64,000 nucleotides of DNA from Streptomyces sp. DSM 15324. GTDB taxonomy: Bacteria > Actinomycetota > Actinomycetes > Streptomycetales > Streptomycetaceae. The stretch lies in assembly GCF_001514285.1 (NCBI RefSeq), contig NZ_KQ949026.1, forward strand, positions 62,001 through 126,000, read 5' to 3'. Of this stretch, positions 41,461 to 50,714 are shown one piece after another (the stretch's first letter is position 1; each line of letters opens with the position of its first letter). The notes beneath the pieces are model-generated. The model was given only the letters and a program-made list of their open reading frames with translations. It was not told the origin of the DNA and did no database searches. A program made the translations under genes and the position numbers.

Positions 41461-44109
41461 CTACCCGGCGTACGGCCCCCGCAGCAGCGGGAACCGGACA
41501 CGGGACTGGTCCAGTTGATGGCGGACTCGGCGCAACGCGTCGGCGAGTTCGCGGTGGGACGCAGCCAGTTCGTCCAACGGCTCGGTCTGTTGGAGGAACT
41601 GCGTCCACAGCACAGCGCGCCCCGCCTCAAGAGCTTCGAGGGCCGCCTCGGGGCGGTCGATGGCGAGCGCGGCTGCGGCAGCCCGGGACGCCAGCCCGCT
41701 CCAGTCGTCCAGATGCCGCTCCCGGGTGGTCCGGTCCACTCCGTGCCAGGCGAGTTCCGGCAGAAGCCGAACCGCGGCGAGTCCGCCCAGCGCGGCCTGG
41801 GCGGACTCCCCGGCCCTCCAGGCCCAGCCGGCCCATTCATCGGCGGCCCGCAGCCGCACCCAGGCGGCGGCGTTCCGTGTCCCGGCGGCCTCCCGCAAGG
41901 CGGCCACGCCCTCGGCCTGGTCCTCCTCGTCTCCGAGTTCGTGCTGCCGGCTCTCCAGGGCGACGGCAAGGTTGGACAGCAGCGCGGCCCGTTCGGGGTG
42001 GTCCGGCTCGCTGCCGGCCACGGCCTCACGGAGAAGGCCGACCGCGACGTCCAGGTCGGCGGCGGATCCGGACGTCCCCTGCTGCCGGGCGCACAGCGCA
42101 TTGGCCAGGTTGGACAGGTACTTCGGCCGATCGGGGTGCGGCGCGGGGGTAGCCACGAGTGCCGCCTCGGCCGCGGTGACCGCGTCGTCGAGGTCGGTGG
42201 AGCCACCGCCCAGGCCGGCCCGGGTCAGCAGGGCGACGCTCAGGTTGGACAACAGCCCTGCGCGTCCGGGCTGCCGGGGGCCGGTACTCCGTACGGCCTT
42301 TCCGGCCAGCTCGACCGCCTCGTCCAGGTCGGATCGTCCGGCGGTATCCCTCTCACCCGATGAGTCGCGCTCCGCCCTCGCCAGAAGCGCCTGGCTGAGC
42401 CGGGAGAGCCGCTCGGCCCGGGCGGTGTCGTGCCGCGCGGTGGACGCGAGGGCAGCACGGGCGTGCAGGACGGCCTCGTCGAGATCACGCCGCTCGCCAC
42501 GGCGTTCATGGCGTGCCTGAAGGACTGCGGCCAAACCGCTGCGGTAGTGGGCGGCCTCGGCCGGGGGAACCTCGGCGGCCACCGCTTCACGGGCACTGGC
42601 GATGGCCTGGTCGAGGTCGGTGAGATCTCCGGTCAGGCGGTGGCGCATGGCCAGTGCATCAGCCCGCGCGGCGGCGTGACGCGGCTGGTCCCGGAGCGCG
42701 ATCTGCGGGTTTTCGCCGTCGGCGGCCGGGGGGGTGAGCGCGGAGAGCGCCTCATGGAGGTCGGTGATCCGCCCCGTGTTCTCGAACCGGGTCTGCAGCA
42801 GTGCTGCCAGGTTGCCCCGATGGCGGGGCAGCACCGCATGGTCTTCGGGCAGGGTGTCGACGACCGACGCCAACAGTGTGATCGCCTCGTCCAGGGCCGA
42901 GACGTCACCGGAGCGCTCGAACTGGTCGTGCAGGGCGTGGCTGAGGTTGGCCAGGTGAGCGGCATGCTCGGGCTGGTCGGGTTGGCTCTCACGGACGGCC
43001 GTACGACCGGCGTCCAAGGCTGCGGCGAGATCGGTCTCCGCTCCCGTCGCGAGGTAGCGCGTGCGCAGGGCGGAGGCGAGCACCGAGGCCGCCGGGGCAC
43101 GGAGCGGATCGTCCGCGCCGAGACCGGCCAACGTCTGACGGCACAGACCGATCGCCTCGTCCAGGTCATCGCGGGCGCCAGTCGTGGCGAAGCGGTCGGC
43201 GAGCGCTCCGCCCAGTCCCGTGAGTACGGCGGCGCGCAGCGCCGGGTTGGTGCCCGCCGCCCGCAGCGCCGACCGATAGCGGTTCACGGCGCGTGCAAGG
43301 TCGTCCGGGTCGCCCACGCGATCGAAGCGCAGCCGATGCGCCGCCGCGCTGTTGGTCAGCAGCGCGACCCGGGTCGACACATCCGGGGCGTCCACCTCGG
43401 CGGCCTGCTCCGCTGCCTCGATCGCATCGTCGATGTCGGCGACGCGGCCTGCGTGTTCGTAGCGCAGTCTCAACGCGTTGGACAGGTTCGCCCACAGGAG
43501 GGCCCGCCGGACGTCGTCCCGCTCGGCGGCCACGGCGTCCCGGCCCAGAAGGAGGGCCTCGTCCAGGTCGGCGAGCCGGCCCGTACGCAGGAAACGACGT
43601 TGCAGGGACGTGCCGAGGTCGGAGAGATATCCGGCTCTCTCGGCCTGGTCGGAGGAACTGGCGGCCACGGCGAGTCGCCCCAGTTCGACCGCGCGATGCT
43701 GGTCGTCCGGCGACCCACCCCACTCGGCGCGTGCTTCCAGCGCGGCCGCGAGACCGGCGAACACGGCCGCGCGGTCTTGATGACCCGTGGGCATGGTCCG
43801 CAGAGATGTCTCAGCGTGACGTACGGCACGCCGCAGATCGCGCCGCTGTCCGCTGTACTCGAAGCGGCTCAGCAGCATGACGGACAGGTTCGTGAGCAGC
43901 GCCGTCCGGTCGGTGTGTCCCCGAGGCGTCAGGAGGCGGGCCATGCGCAGTCCGCGCACCGCCCTGTGCAGACCGCGCACGTCACCGGTCGTGGTGTAGC
44001 GAGCGTGTTCGGCGAGCGCTCGCGCGACCCAACGAGCGCGTCGCGCCGCGAGGCCTCCCCGTTGCGCACGGCCCCGACCGGCATGCGCCTCTTTCTGGCG
44101 ATCGCACAC
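41461..44109 (-). CDS. Large TPR-repeat protein of a CHAT system, no CHAT domain
   Basis: An 882-residue protein made almost wholly of about fourteen TPR-like units, each near 45-48 residues (TNLSVMLLSRFEYSGQRRDL; ANLSNALRLRYEHAGRVADI; SNLSVALLTRAGLGG). It ends in LEAGRAVLWTQFLQQTEPLD and LADALRRVRHQLD, once more the pre-CHAT hinge, with no protease after it. The basic N-terminus (residues 10-35) is rich in Arg and Ala. GTG 44109 has GGGGAGG five bases upstream. It is convergent with the other TPR gene (42-bp gap) and is the right-hand edge of the island. Confidence 0.88.
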   Translation of the reverse strand: MCDRQKEAHAGRGRAQRGGLAARRARWVARALAEHARYTTTGDVRGLHRAVRGLRMARLLTPRGHTDRTALLTNLSVMLLSRFEYSGQRRDLRRAVRHAETSLRTMPTGHQDRAAVFAGLAAALEARAEWGGSPDDQHRAVELGRLAVAASSSDQAERAGYLSDLGTSLQRRFLRTGRLADLDEALLLGRDAVAAERDDVRRALLWANLSNALRLRYEHAGRVADIDDAIEAAEQAAEVDAPDVSTRVALLTNSAAAHRLRFDRVGDPDDLARAVNRYRSALRAAGTNPALRAAVLTGLGGALADRFATTGARDDLDEAIGLCRQTLAGLGADDPLRAPAASVLASALRTRYLATGAETDLAAALDAGRTAVRESQPDQPEHAAHLANLSHALHDQFERSGDVSALDEAITLLASVVDTLPEDHAVLPRHRGNLAALLQTRFENTGRITDLHEALSALTPPAADGENPQIALRDQPRHAAARADALAMRHRLTGDLTDLDQAIASAREAVAAEVPPAEAAHYRSGLAAVLQARHERRGERRDLDEAVLHARAALASTARHDTARAERLSRLSQALLARAERDSSGERDTAGRSDLDEAVELAGKAVRSTGPRQPGRAGLLSNLSVALLTRAGLGGGSTDLDDAVTAAEAALVATPAPHPDRPKYLSNLANALCARQQGTSGSAADLDVAVGLLREAVAGSEPDHPERAALLSNLAVALESRQHELGDEEDQAEGVAALREAAGTRNAAAWVRLRAADEWAGWAWRAGESAQAALGGLAAVRLLPELAWHGVDRTTRERHLDDWSGLASRAAAAALAIDRPEAALEALEAGRAVLWTQFLQQTEPLDELAASHRELADALRRVRHQLDQSRVRFPLLRGPYAG

Positions 44110-44159
44110 CGCGCCTCCCCCTGACCGTGCCTCCCCTGCGAGGTGCGGGGTCGGACTGT

Positions 44160-44212
44160 GCGGGGGCGGACCTCAACAGCCCGTTGCCGGTGCCGCCCAC
44201 GGCCGCCCCCGC
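44160..44212 (-). terminator. GC-rich stem downstream of the SorC-type regulator
   Basis: GCGGGGGCGG at 44160-44169 is the exact complement of CCGCCCCCGC at 44203-44212, a 10-bp stem with a 33-nt loop. It lies between the regulator stop and the start of the 882-residue TPR gene, so it could end the regulator transcript or shape the TPR leader. Confidence 0.35.
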
Positions 44213-44231
44213 CAGACTACGGTGACGACCC

Positions 44232-45275
44232 TCAGACCCCGTCCGGGTCCGCCCGGTTGAGTGCCGGCTTCGGGGCCGGTCCCGCCGTCATCAGATAGTC
44301 GGCCGCGGAGGTGTCCGTGACCAGGCTGGTGACGAGTCCGGACCGCAGCACCGCGTCGATCGCCGCCGCCTTGCGCTGCCCGCCCGCGATCGCCACCACC
44401 TCGGGGATACGGCGGAGCTGGTCGGCCTTGACCGTGATGCACCGCTCGCCCAGGTCCCGTCCGACCCGGCGGCCCTCGGCGTCGAAGAGGTGCGCGGACA
44501 TCTCGGCGGCGACACCGAGCGAGGCGTAGTGGGCCCGCTCGTCGTCGCTGAGCATGTCGTGCACCGTGGAGATGCCGGGCTCCCAGGAGCCGATGGAGAC
44601 GCAGGCGACCGTGACCTTGTCGAAGTACTCGAAGGCCCGGGCGATCCCGGTCTGGTTGCGCAGCGCGGCCGCGGTGGCCGCGTCCTGCAGCAGCATCGGC
44701 GCGTAGATGGGGTGCGCGTCGCCGCCGGACACCTGGGCGGCGCGGCGGACGGCCTCGACGGAGCCGCGCTCGGCGGTCCCCGCGTCGTATACGCCCGTCA
44801 ACTGCACCACCGTGCAGGGCGGCAGCCGGTCCAGGGCCGCCGCCATGTGGATGGTGGAGCGGCCCCAGGCCAGGCCCAGGACGTCCCCCTCGTTCACCAG
44901 CTCGCCGAGCAGGTCGGCGGCCACCTCTCCCAGGTTCTCGGGGTCGGGCGAGTCCTCGGCCTCCGCCGGCGACTCGACGACCACGGCGTGCCGCAGGCCG
45001 TAGCGGGCGCGGAGCGCGTCGGAGCGCTCGGCGTCCAGCTCGGCCGGGACACGGATCTCGATCCGAACGAGATCCCGTTCGAGGGCGGTCTCCAGGACCC
45101 GTGCCACCTTGAAGCGGCTGACGCCGAACTCCTCCGCGATCTGGATCTTGGACTTGCCCTCGAGGTAGAAGCGGCGGGCCATGGCCGCCGCCTGCACCAG
45201 CTCTGCGGGTCCCATCCGCATGGCTGACCGGCCCGCCGACATACCCGACACGGCGATCTCCTCACTGCTGTTCAC
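44232..45275 (-). CDS. SorC/DeoR-type sugar-binding transcriptional regulator
   Basis: A 347-residue regulator with an N-terminal helix-turn-helix (FYLEGKSKIQIAEEFGVSRF, KVARVLETALERDLVRIEIR). A large SorC sugar-binding domain follows (GDVLGLAWGRSTIHMAAALD, VVAIAGGQRKAAAIDAVLRS). Phosphorylated sugars are the usual ligands. I take the GTG at 45275 (NSSEEIAVSG) from memory of the Streptomyces orthologue; internal ATGs follow soon after. The gene is next to rpe on the same strand but 150 bp away. It marks the return to conserved backbone after the island. Confidence 0.88.
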   Translation of the reverse strand: MNSSEEIAVSGMSAGRSAMRMGPAELVQAAAMARRFYLEGKSKIQIAEEFGVSRFKVARVLETALERDLVRIEIRVPAELDAERSDALRARYGLRHAVVVESPAEAEDSPDPENLGEVAADLLGELVNEGDVLGLAWGRSTIHMAAALDRLPPCTVVQLTGVYDAGTAERGSVEAVRRAAQVSGGDAHPIYAPMLLQDAATAAALRNQTGIARAFEYFDKVTVACVSIGSWEPGISTVHDMLSDDERAHYASLGVAAEMSAHLFDAEGRRVGRDLGERCITVKADQLRRIPEVVAIAGGQRKAAAIDAVLRSGLVTSLVTDTSAADYLMTAGPAPKPALNRADPDGV

Positions 45276-45424
45276 ACTCTGGATACGCCGTTCATCCTCG
45301 CAGATCCGGCGCACTGGATCAGCCCTGATGGGAGCCGTTCACGTAGCTGTGGCCCCATGGCCGCACGGGATGCGTATTCAGTGGGCTACGCATGGTGTCA
45401 GCCCGCTGTTCAGAGGGCCGTGGT

Positions 45425-46111
45425 TCAGTGGGCGCAGGCCCAGCTCGCCGTCGCGGTGGCCGCGTCCGCCTGGGCGCGCAGGGCGCGGACCGCCTCGGCG
45501 GGGTCCGCGGCGCCGTACACCGCCGATCCGGCGACGAAGACGTCCGCGCCGGCCTCGGCGCACCGCTCGATGGTCGAGGCCGAGACGCCGCCGTCCACCT
45601 GGAGCCACAGCTCCAGGCCGTGCTTGCTGATCAACTCGCGGGTGCGGCGGATCTTCGGAAGCATGATGTCGAGGAACGCCTGGCCCCCGAAGCCCGGTTC
45701 GACCGTCATGATCAGCAGCATGTCGAGTTCGGGCAGCAGGTCCTCGTACGGCTCGATGGGCGTCGCGGGCTTGAGCGCCATGGAGGCACGGGCGCCCTTC
45801 GCACGGATCTCGCGGGCGAGCCGCACAGGAGCGGCGGCCGCCTCGACGTGGAACGTGACGGACGAGGCACCCGCCTCGACATACTGCGGGGCCCAGCGGT
45901 CGGGGGCCTCGATCATCAGGTGGCAGTCCAGCGGAGTGTCCGTCGCGCGGGCCAGGGACTCCACGACCGGCACACCGAGCGTGAGGTTCGGGACGAAATG
46001 GTTGTCCATGACGTCGACGTGAAGCCAGTCGGCTCCTTCGACCGCCTTGGCCTCGTCCGCGAGGCGGGCGAAGTCGGCGGACAGGATGCTGGGGTTGATC
46101 TGCGCGGCCAT
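45425..46111 (-). CDS. rpe: Ribulose-phosphate 3-epimerase
   Basis: Interconverts ribulose 5-phosphate and xylulose 5-phosphate in the pentose phosphate pathway. The 228-residue TIM barrel shows NPSILSADFARL at the start, HVDVMDNHFVPNLTLG (metal and substrate ligands), CHLMIEAPDRW, TVEPGFGGQAFL and QVDGGVSASTI. All family residues appear to be present. It is divergent from an MMPL transporter, with 128 bp between starts. Confidence 0.97.
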   Translation of the reverse strand: MAAQINPSILSADFARLADEAKAVEGADWLHVDVMDNHFVPNLTLGVPVVESLARATDTPLDCHLMIEAPDRWAPQYVEAGASSVTFHVEAAAAPVRLAREIRAKGARASMALKPATPIEPYEDLLPELDMLLIMTVEPGFGGQAFLDIMLPKIRRTRELISKHGLELWLQVDGGVSASTIERCAEAGADVFVAGSAVYGAADPAEAVRALRAQADAATATASWACAH

Positions 46112-46239
46112 GCCCCAAGCCTGCCATGTGCTGCGCTGTGCCGGAACGCCGGTCCCTCGTGGCGCTGGCCGTCCTTCGTCCGACGGTCGTGTGCGGCCGG
46201 TCGTGCGGTTCCCCGCGCCCCGTACCGGCTGGGGTCGGT

Positions 46240-48375
46240 ATGAAGGCCACCGCGCATCTCGTCTGCGGGCGGCGCGCCAAGTGGCTGGTGCTCGCGGTGT
46301 GGCTGGTCGTGCTGTTCTTCATGGCGCCGTTCGCCTCCAAACTCACCGGGGCCCAGGACAACGACGCCGCGTCCTGGCTGCCGGGGTCGGCCGAGTCCAC
46401 CCAGGTGCTGGAGCTCTCCAAGGGGTTCCGGCCGGAGCAGATCCCCGCGGTCGTGGTGTACGCCCGGGGCGACGGGCTGACGGCACGGGACCGGGCGCAG
46501 ATCGTGGCGGACTCGGCGCGGCTCAGGCAGCTCACGGACCACGGGATCCGGGGCGCCGAGACGCGGGGGCCGGTGTTCGACCGGCCGGTGGATCCGCGCG
46601 CCGCGCAGATCTACGTGCCGATCACCATGGACGAGAAGGGCTGGTCGCGCATCTCTCCGGCCGTGGACTCGATCCGTGACGTCGTCGGCAAGGGCGGCGC
46701 CGGGCCGGCCGTGCACATCACCGGTCCGGGCGGCACCTCCGCGGACTTCGCCAAGGCCTTCGAGGGCATCGACTCCACGCTGCTGGTGGCGGCCATGGGC
46801 GTCGTCATCGTGATGCTCCTGATCACCTACCGCAGTCCGACCCTGCTGCTGGTCCCGCTGATCGGGGTGGTGGTCGCGCTGTTCACGGCGCAGGCGCTCA
46901 TCTACTTCCTGGCCCACTACGCGGGCCTGACCGTGAACGGTCAGAGCGCCGGCATTCTCACGGTCCTCGTCTTCGGTGCCGGGACGGACTACGCCCTGCT
47001 GCTCGTGGCCCGCTACCGGGAGGAGTTGCGCAGACACGAGGACCGCCACGAGGCGATGGCGCTGGCCCTGCACCGGGCGGGCCCGGCGGTGCTCGCGTCG
47101 GGCGCCACGGTGGTGCTGAGCATGCTGGTGCTGACGGCCGCCGAGATGAACTCCACCGCCGGCCTCGGACCGGTGGCGGCGATCGGCGTGGCGATCGCGC
47201 TGCTGGCGATGATGACCCTGTTCCCGGCCCTGCTGGTGATCTGCGGCCGCTGGATCTTCTGGCCGGCGATCCCCCACTTCGGCTCCGCCGATCCGACGGT
47301 GCGCGGTTTCTGGGCCCGTACCGGTGCCGGCATCGCCCGCCGTCCGCGCATGATCTGGATCGTGACCGCGCTGGTGCTGGCGGTGTGCTCGCTCGGTCTG
47401 ATCCAGCTGCGCGCGGCGGGCATCAGCAACGCGGACGCCTTCACCGGGAAACCGGACTCGATCACCGGCCAGGAGGTGTCCGAGAAGTACTTCCCGGCGG
47501 GCAGCGGAGACCCCCTGGTGATCGTCTCCCACCAGGCCCAGGCCCGTCAGGTGGGCGAGGCGGTGGCCGCCACCGACGGTGTGGTGCCGACCTCGCTCGG
47601 GCTGCCGCCGGGCACGAAACCCGTGCACGACGGCAAGGTGCTGTTCGAGGCGACGATGACCGCCCCGTCCGACAGCGGGGCCGCGAAGCAGACGGTGGAG
47701 CGGGTCAGGGACGCGGTGCACGCGGTGCCCGACGCCGACGCGAAGGTGGGCGGTGGAACGGCGGCCCTGCTGGACGCGGACCGGGCCACCACCCACGACA
47801 ACATCCTGATCATCCCGCTGGTGCTGGGCGTGGTCCTGCTGATCCTGTGCGGTCTGCTGCGTGCCCTGATGGCCCCGCTGCTGCTGGTCGGGACGGTGAT
47901 CCTGTCCTTCGCGGCGGCCCTCGGCATCAGCGCGCTGGCCTTCAGGCACGTGTTCGACTACGCGGGTGAGTCGACGGACTTCCCGCTGTTCGTCTTCGTG
48001 TTCCTGGTGGCCCTGGGCATCGACTACAACATCTTCCTGACCACCCGTATCCGGGAGGAGGCGCTGCGGCAGGGCACCCGCACCGGCGTGGTGACGGGCC
48101 TCGCCGCCACCGGCTCGGTCATCACCTCCGCGGGCCTGGTGCTCGCGGGCACCTTCGCCGCCCTCGGCACCCTGCCCATGGTGGGCTTCGCCGAGATCGG
48201 ATTCGCGGTCGCCCTGGGTGTCCTCCTGGACACCTTCGTCGTACGGTCCGTGCTGGTCACGGCGCTGTTCCTGGACGCGGGCCCCAGGGTGTGGTGGCCG
48301 CACCGGCTGGCCCGGGACGACGGCCGGGCGGTGACCGAGGGCGCCCCGGAGGCCGCCACCCGGTCCGGCGGCTGA
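46240..48375 (+). CDS. MMPL-family RND transporter
   Basis: A 711-residue membrane protein with two MMPL halves, each having one helix, a large extracytoplasmic loop and about five further helices. Typical segments are GAGTDYALLLVARYREELR and LGIDYNIFLTTRIREEALR, with the Asp-Tyr pair used for proton coupling in MmpL-type pumps. The ATG at 46240 has GGGG nearby. Actinomycete members export lipids, siderophores or antibiotics; there is no neighbour here that names the cargo. Confidence 0.92.
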   Translation: MKATAHLVCGRRAKWLVLAVWLVVLFFMAPFASKLTGAQDNDAASWLPGSAESTQVLELSKGFRPEQIPAVVVYARGDGLTARDRAQIVADSARLRQLTDHGIRGAETRGPVFDRPVDPRAAQIYVPITMDEKGWSRISPAVDSIRDVVGKGGAGPAVHITGPGGTSADFAKAFEGIDSTLLVAAMGVVIVMLLITYRSPTLLLVPLIGVVVALFTAQALIYFLAHYAGLTVNGQSAGILTVLVFGAGTDYALLLVARYREELRRHEDRHEAMALALHRAGPAVLASGATVVLSMLVLTAAEMNSTAGLGPVAAIGVAIALLAMMTLFPALLVICGRWIFWPAIPHFGSADPTVRGFWARTGAGIARRPRMIWIVTALVLAVCSLGLIQLRAAGISNADAFTGKPDSITGQEVSEKYFPAGSGDPLVIVSHQAQARQVGEAVAATDGVVPTSLGLPPGTKPVHDGKVLFEATMTAPSDSGAAKQTVERVRDAVHAVPDADAKVGGGTAALLDADRATTHDNILIIPLVLGVVLLILCGLLRALMAPLLLVGTVILSFAAALGISALAFRHVFDYAGESTDFPLFVFVFLVALGIDYNIFLTTRIREEALRQGTRTGVVTGLAATGSVITSAGLVLAGTFAALGTLPMVGFAEIGFAVALGVLLDTFVVRSVLVTALFLDAGPRVWWPHRLARDDGRAVTEGAPEAATRSGG

Positions 48376-48401
48376 ACGGCCGCCCCGCCCGGCCGCGCTC
48401 C

Positions 48402-49052
48402 TCAGGAGGCCTGATCGGCCGCCGCGACCGCCACCGGGACGCCGGTGTTCCCGTGGGCGACCAGGATGCGGGCGCTGCCCTCGGCGAGCCGGTAGGCCAT
48501 GCCCACGACCGCCACGTCCCCGGTGTCCACCTGGTCGGAGAGGGTGCGGGAGCGGTCGAGGAGCAGCTGCACGGTGTGCCTTATGTGCTCGTCGACGATG
48601 TCGCTGTCGGAGGTCAGTCCGGCGGCCCGGGCGGCCAGCACACTGGGGGTGACCCGCTCGACCACGTCCCGGACGAAGCCGGTCGAGGGCAGACCGTTCG
48701 CCACGGCCTCACGGGCCGCCGCGACGGCTCCGCAGGAGTCGTGGCCGAGGACGACGACCAGGCGGCAGCCGAGCACGGCCGTGGCGTACTCCACGCTGCC
48801 CAGCACCTCCGCCCCGAGCACATGCCCGGCGGTCCGGACGACGAAGAGGTCGCCCAGCCCCTGGTCGAAGATGATCTCCGCGGCGAGCCGGGAGTCCGAA
48901 CACCCCAGGATGACGGCGAAGGGTTCCTGGCCGGGCGCGAGCTCGGCCCGGCGGGCGGCGTCCTGGTTGGGATGGCTGGGTGCGCCCGCGACGAATCGCT
49001 CGTTCCCGGAGAGGAGGGCGTCGAGGGCGACGGCGGGGGATGTGCGTGGCAT
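48402..49052 (-). CDS. Beta-class carbonic anhydrase
   Basis: A 216-residue beta-carbonic anhydrase that interconverts CO2 and bicarbonate. The zinc ligands and Asp-Arg dyad are in VILGCSDSRL and LGHDSCGAV. VRTAGHVLG, with SVEYA following it, also fits the family. No signal peptide is seen, so it acts in the cytoplasm, supplying bicarbonate for carboxylases. It is convergent with the MMPL gene, 26 bp apart. Confidence 0.95.
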   Translation of the reverse strand: MPRTSPAVALDALLSGNERFVAGAPSHPNQDAARRAELAPGQEPFAVILGCSDSRLAAEIIFDQGLGDLFVVRTAGHVLGAEVLGSVEYATAVLGCRLVVVLGHDSCGAVAAAREAVANGLPSTGFVRDVVERVTPSVLAARAAGLTSDSDIVDEHIRHTVQLLLDRSRTLSDQVDTGDVAVVGMAYRLAEGSARILVAHGNTGVPVAVAAADQAS

Positions 49053-49121
49053 GGGGCCACCCTAAGGCGCCGGGCGGCCGGACAGGGGGCGAGGTGGACC
49101 ACACCGGTGCGGCGCGGCGGC

Positions 49122-49150
49122 TGCTCACCGCCGTGGCGGGGCGGTGAGCA
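49122..49150 (-). terminator. Hairpin after rsmB
   Basis: TGCTCACCGCC at 49122-49132 pairs with GGCGGTGAGCA at 49140-49150, an 11-bp perfect stem with a 7-nt loop. It lies 62 bp downstream of the rsmB stop. No U tract follows. Confidence 0.5.
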
Positions 49151-49211
49151 CGGGGCGGGGAACGGCCCTGTCCTCTCCCTCAGGCCGTACCGCCGCAAGG
49201 CACCGCTGTGA

Positions 49212-50639
49212 TCAGCCCGTCCGGCGGATGAGCGCCAGATACATGGCGTCGGTGCCGTGCACATGCGGCCACAGCTGGATGTCGGGGCCGTCGCCCAGTG
49301 CCGGTACGCCCGGGAGCAGCGGCCGCGCGTCGACGAGGTCGGCCTGCGGGAACTGCTTGAGCACGTCGGCGACGACCGCCCGGGTCTCCGCGAGATGCGG
49401 TGAGCAGGTGGCGTAGCCGACGACACCGCCGACCCGCACGGCCTCCAGCGCGGTCCGCAGCAGCCCGCGTTGCAACGGCGCGAGCGCTTCGAGGTCCTCG
49501 GGCCGGCGCCGCCAGCGCGCCTCGGGCCGCCGCCGCAGGGCGCCCAGGCCGGTGCACGGCACGTCCATCAGCACCCGGTCGAAGGAGCCGGGCCGCCACG
49601 GCGGCCGGAGCCCGTCCGCGGCGATGACCTGATAGGGCCCCGGATTGCCGTGCAGCGCCCTGGCCACGAGCCCCGCCCGGTGCGGCTGCTTCTCGGAGGC
49701 GAGCAGCACGGCCCCGCGCTCGGCGGCCAGGGCGGCGAGCAGCGCGGCCTTGCCACCGGGCCCCGCGCACCCGTCGAGCCACCTCTCGTCCCGGCCCTCC
49801 ACGGGCGCGGCGGCGAGGGCGAGCGCGACGAGCTGGCTCCCCTCGTCCTGCACGCCCGCACGCCCCTCCCGTACGGCGTCGACGGCCCCGGGCTCCCCGC
49901 CCTCGGTGAGCCGCACGGCGTACGGCGACCAGCGCCCCGGTACGGCGGCCTGTTCCCGGAGCAGCTCCTCGGGCGTGGCCCGCCCGGGCCGGGCGACCAG
50001 GGTGACCTCGGGCCGCTCGTTGTCGGCTTCGAGCAGCTCCTCGATCCCGGCCCGCCCGCCGCCGAGCGAGTCCCACAGCGCGGAGACGACCCAGCGCGGA
50101 TGCGCGTGCACGACCGCGAGATGCTCCTCGGGATCGTCGTCGTACGGCGGGGCGACCCGTTCCAGCCAGCCGTCGAGGTCGTGCTGGGCGATCTTCCGCA
50201 GCACGGCGTTGACGAACTTGGCCCGCCCGTCCCCGAGCACCACCCGCGCCAGCTCGACCGCGGAGGACACCGCGGCGTGCGTCGGGATCCGGGTCCCGAG
50301 CAGCTGGTGCGCGCCGAGGCTGAGGACGTCGAGCACCGGGGGGTCGACGTCCCGGAGCGGCCGGTCCACACAGGCGGAGATGACGGCGTCGTACGTCCCC
50401 TGCCGCCGCAGCGTGCCGTACACCAGCTCGGTGGCGAGCGCCGCGTCGCGCGTGTCGAACGAGTCGGGTCCCTCCTTCTCCCGCGCCTTGCGCAGCAGCG
50501 GCGGCAGCACCAGGTTGGCGTAGGCGTCCCGCTCGTCCACGGCCCGCAGCGCCTCGAAGGCGAGCATGCGGACCGGGTCCTTCTGGGGTCGGCGATAGGG
50601 CCGGGCGGGCGTGCGGGGACGGGGGGACTGGTCGCTCAC
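49212..50639 (-). CDS. rsmB: 16S rRNA (cytosine-967-C5) methyltransferase
   Basis: A 475-residue RsmB/Fmu protein that methylates C967 of 16S rRNA with SAM. An N-terminal NusB-like RNA-binding domain (residues 20-150) precedes the methyltransferase domain. LDGCAGPGGKAALLAALA binds SAM, MDVPCTGLGALRRRPEARW carries the general-base cysteine, and YATCSPHLAET carries the nucleophilic cysteine. The GTG at 50639 has GGAG upstream. It follows fmt on the same strand after 75 bp, a common bacterial pairing. Confidence 0.95.
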   Translation of the reverse strand: MSDQSPRPRTPARPYRRPQKDPVRMLAFEALRAVDERDAYANLVLPPLLRKAREKEGPDSFDTRDAALATELVYGTLRRQGTYDAVISACVDRPLRDVDPPVLDVLSLGAHQLLGTRIPTHAAVSSAVELARVVLGDGRAKFVNAVLRKIAQHDLDGWLERVAPPYDDDPEEHLAVVHAHPRWVVSALWDSLGGGRAGIEELLEADNERPEVTLVARPGRATPEELLREQAAVPGRWSPYAVRLTEGGEPGAVDAVREGRAGVQDEGSQLVALALAAAPVEGRDERWLDGCAGPGGKAALLAALAAERGAVLLASEKQPHRAGLVARALHGNPGPYQVIAADGLRPPWRPGSFDRVLMDVPCTGLGALRRRPEARWRRRPEDLEALAPLQRGLLRTALEAVRVGGVVGYATCSPHLAETRAVVADVLKQFPQADLVDARPLLPGVPALGDGPDIQLWPHVHGTDAMYLALIRRTG

Positions 50640-50714
50640 GAAAAAGGTGCTCCGGATTGCGGGAAGGAAGGGGCGTCCAGCGTACGACGTGCACACCGGA
50701 CCGGCGCAGGAGCG

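Noticed and set aside
41461..44109. Regular DNA periodicity that might be a CRISPR array
   Set aside because: The period of about 140 bp follows TPR protein units of 45-48 residues in one open frame; there are no short identical repeats with unique spacers.
28000..44300. Mobile-element boundaries (direct repeats, tRNA, integrase, transposase) around the conflict island
   Set aside because: None could be seen on either strand at the two edges, so insertion is inferred only from gene content and remembered synteny.
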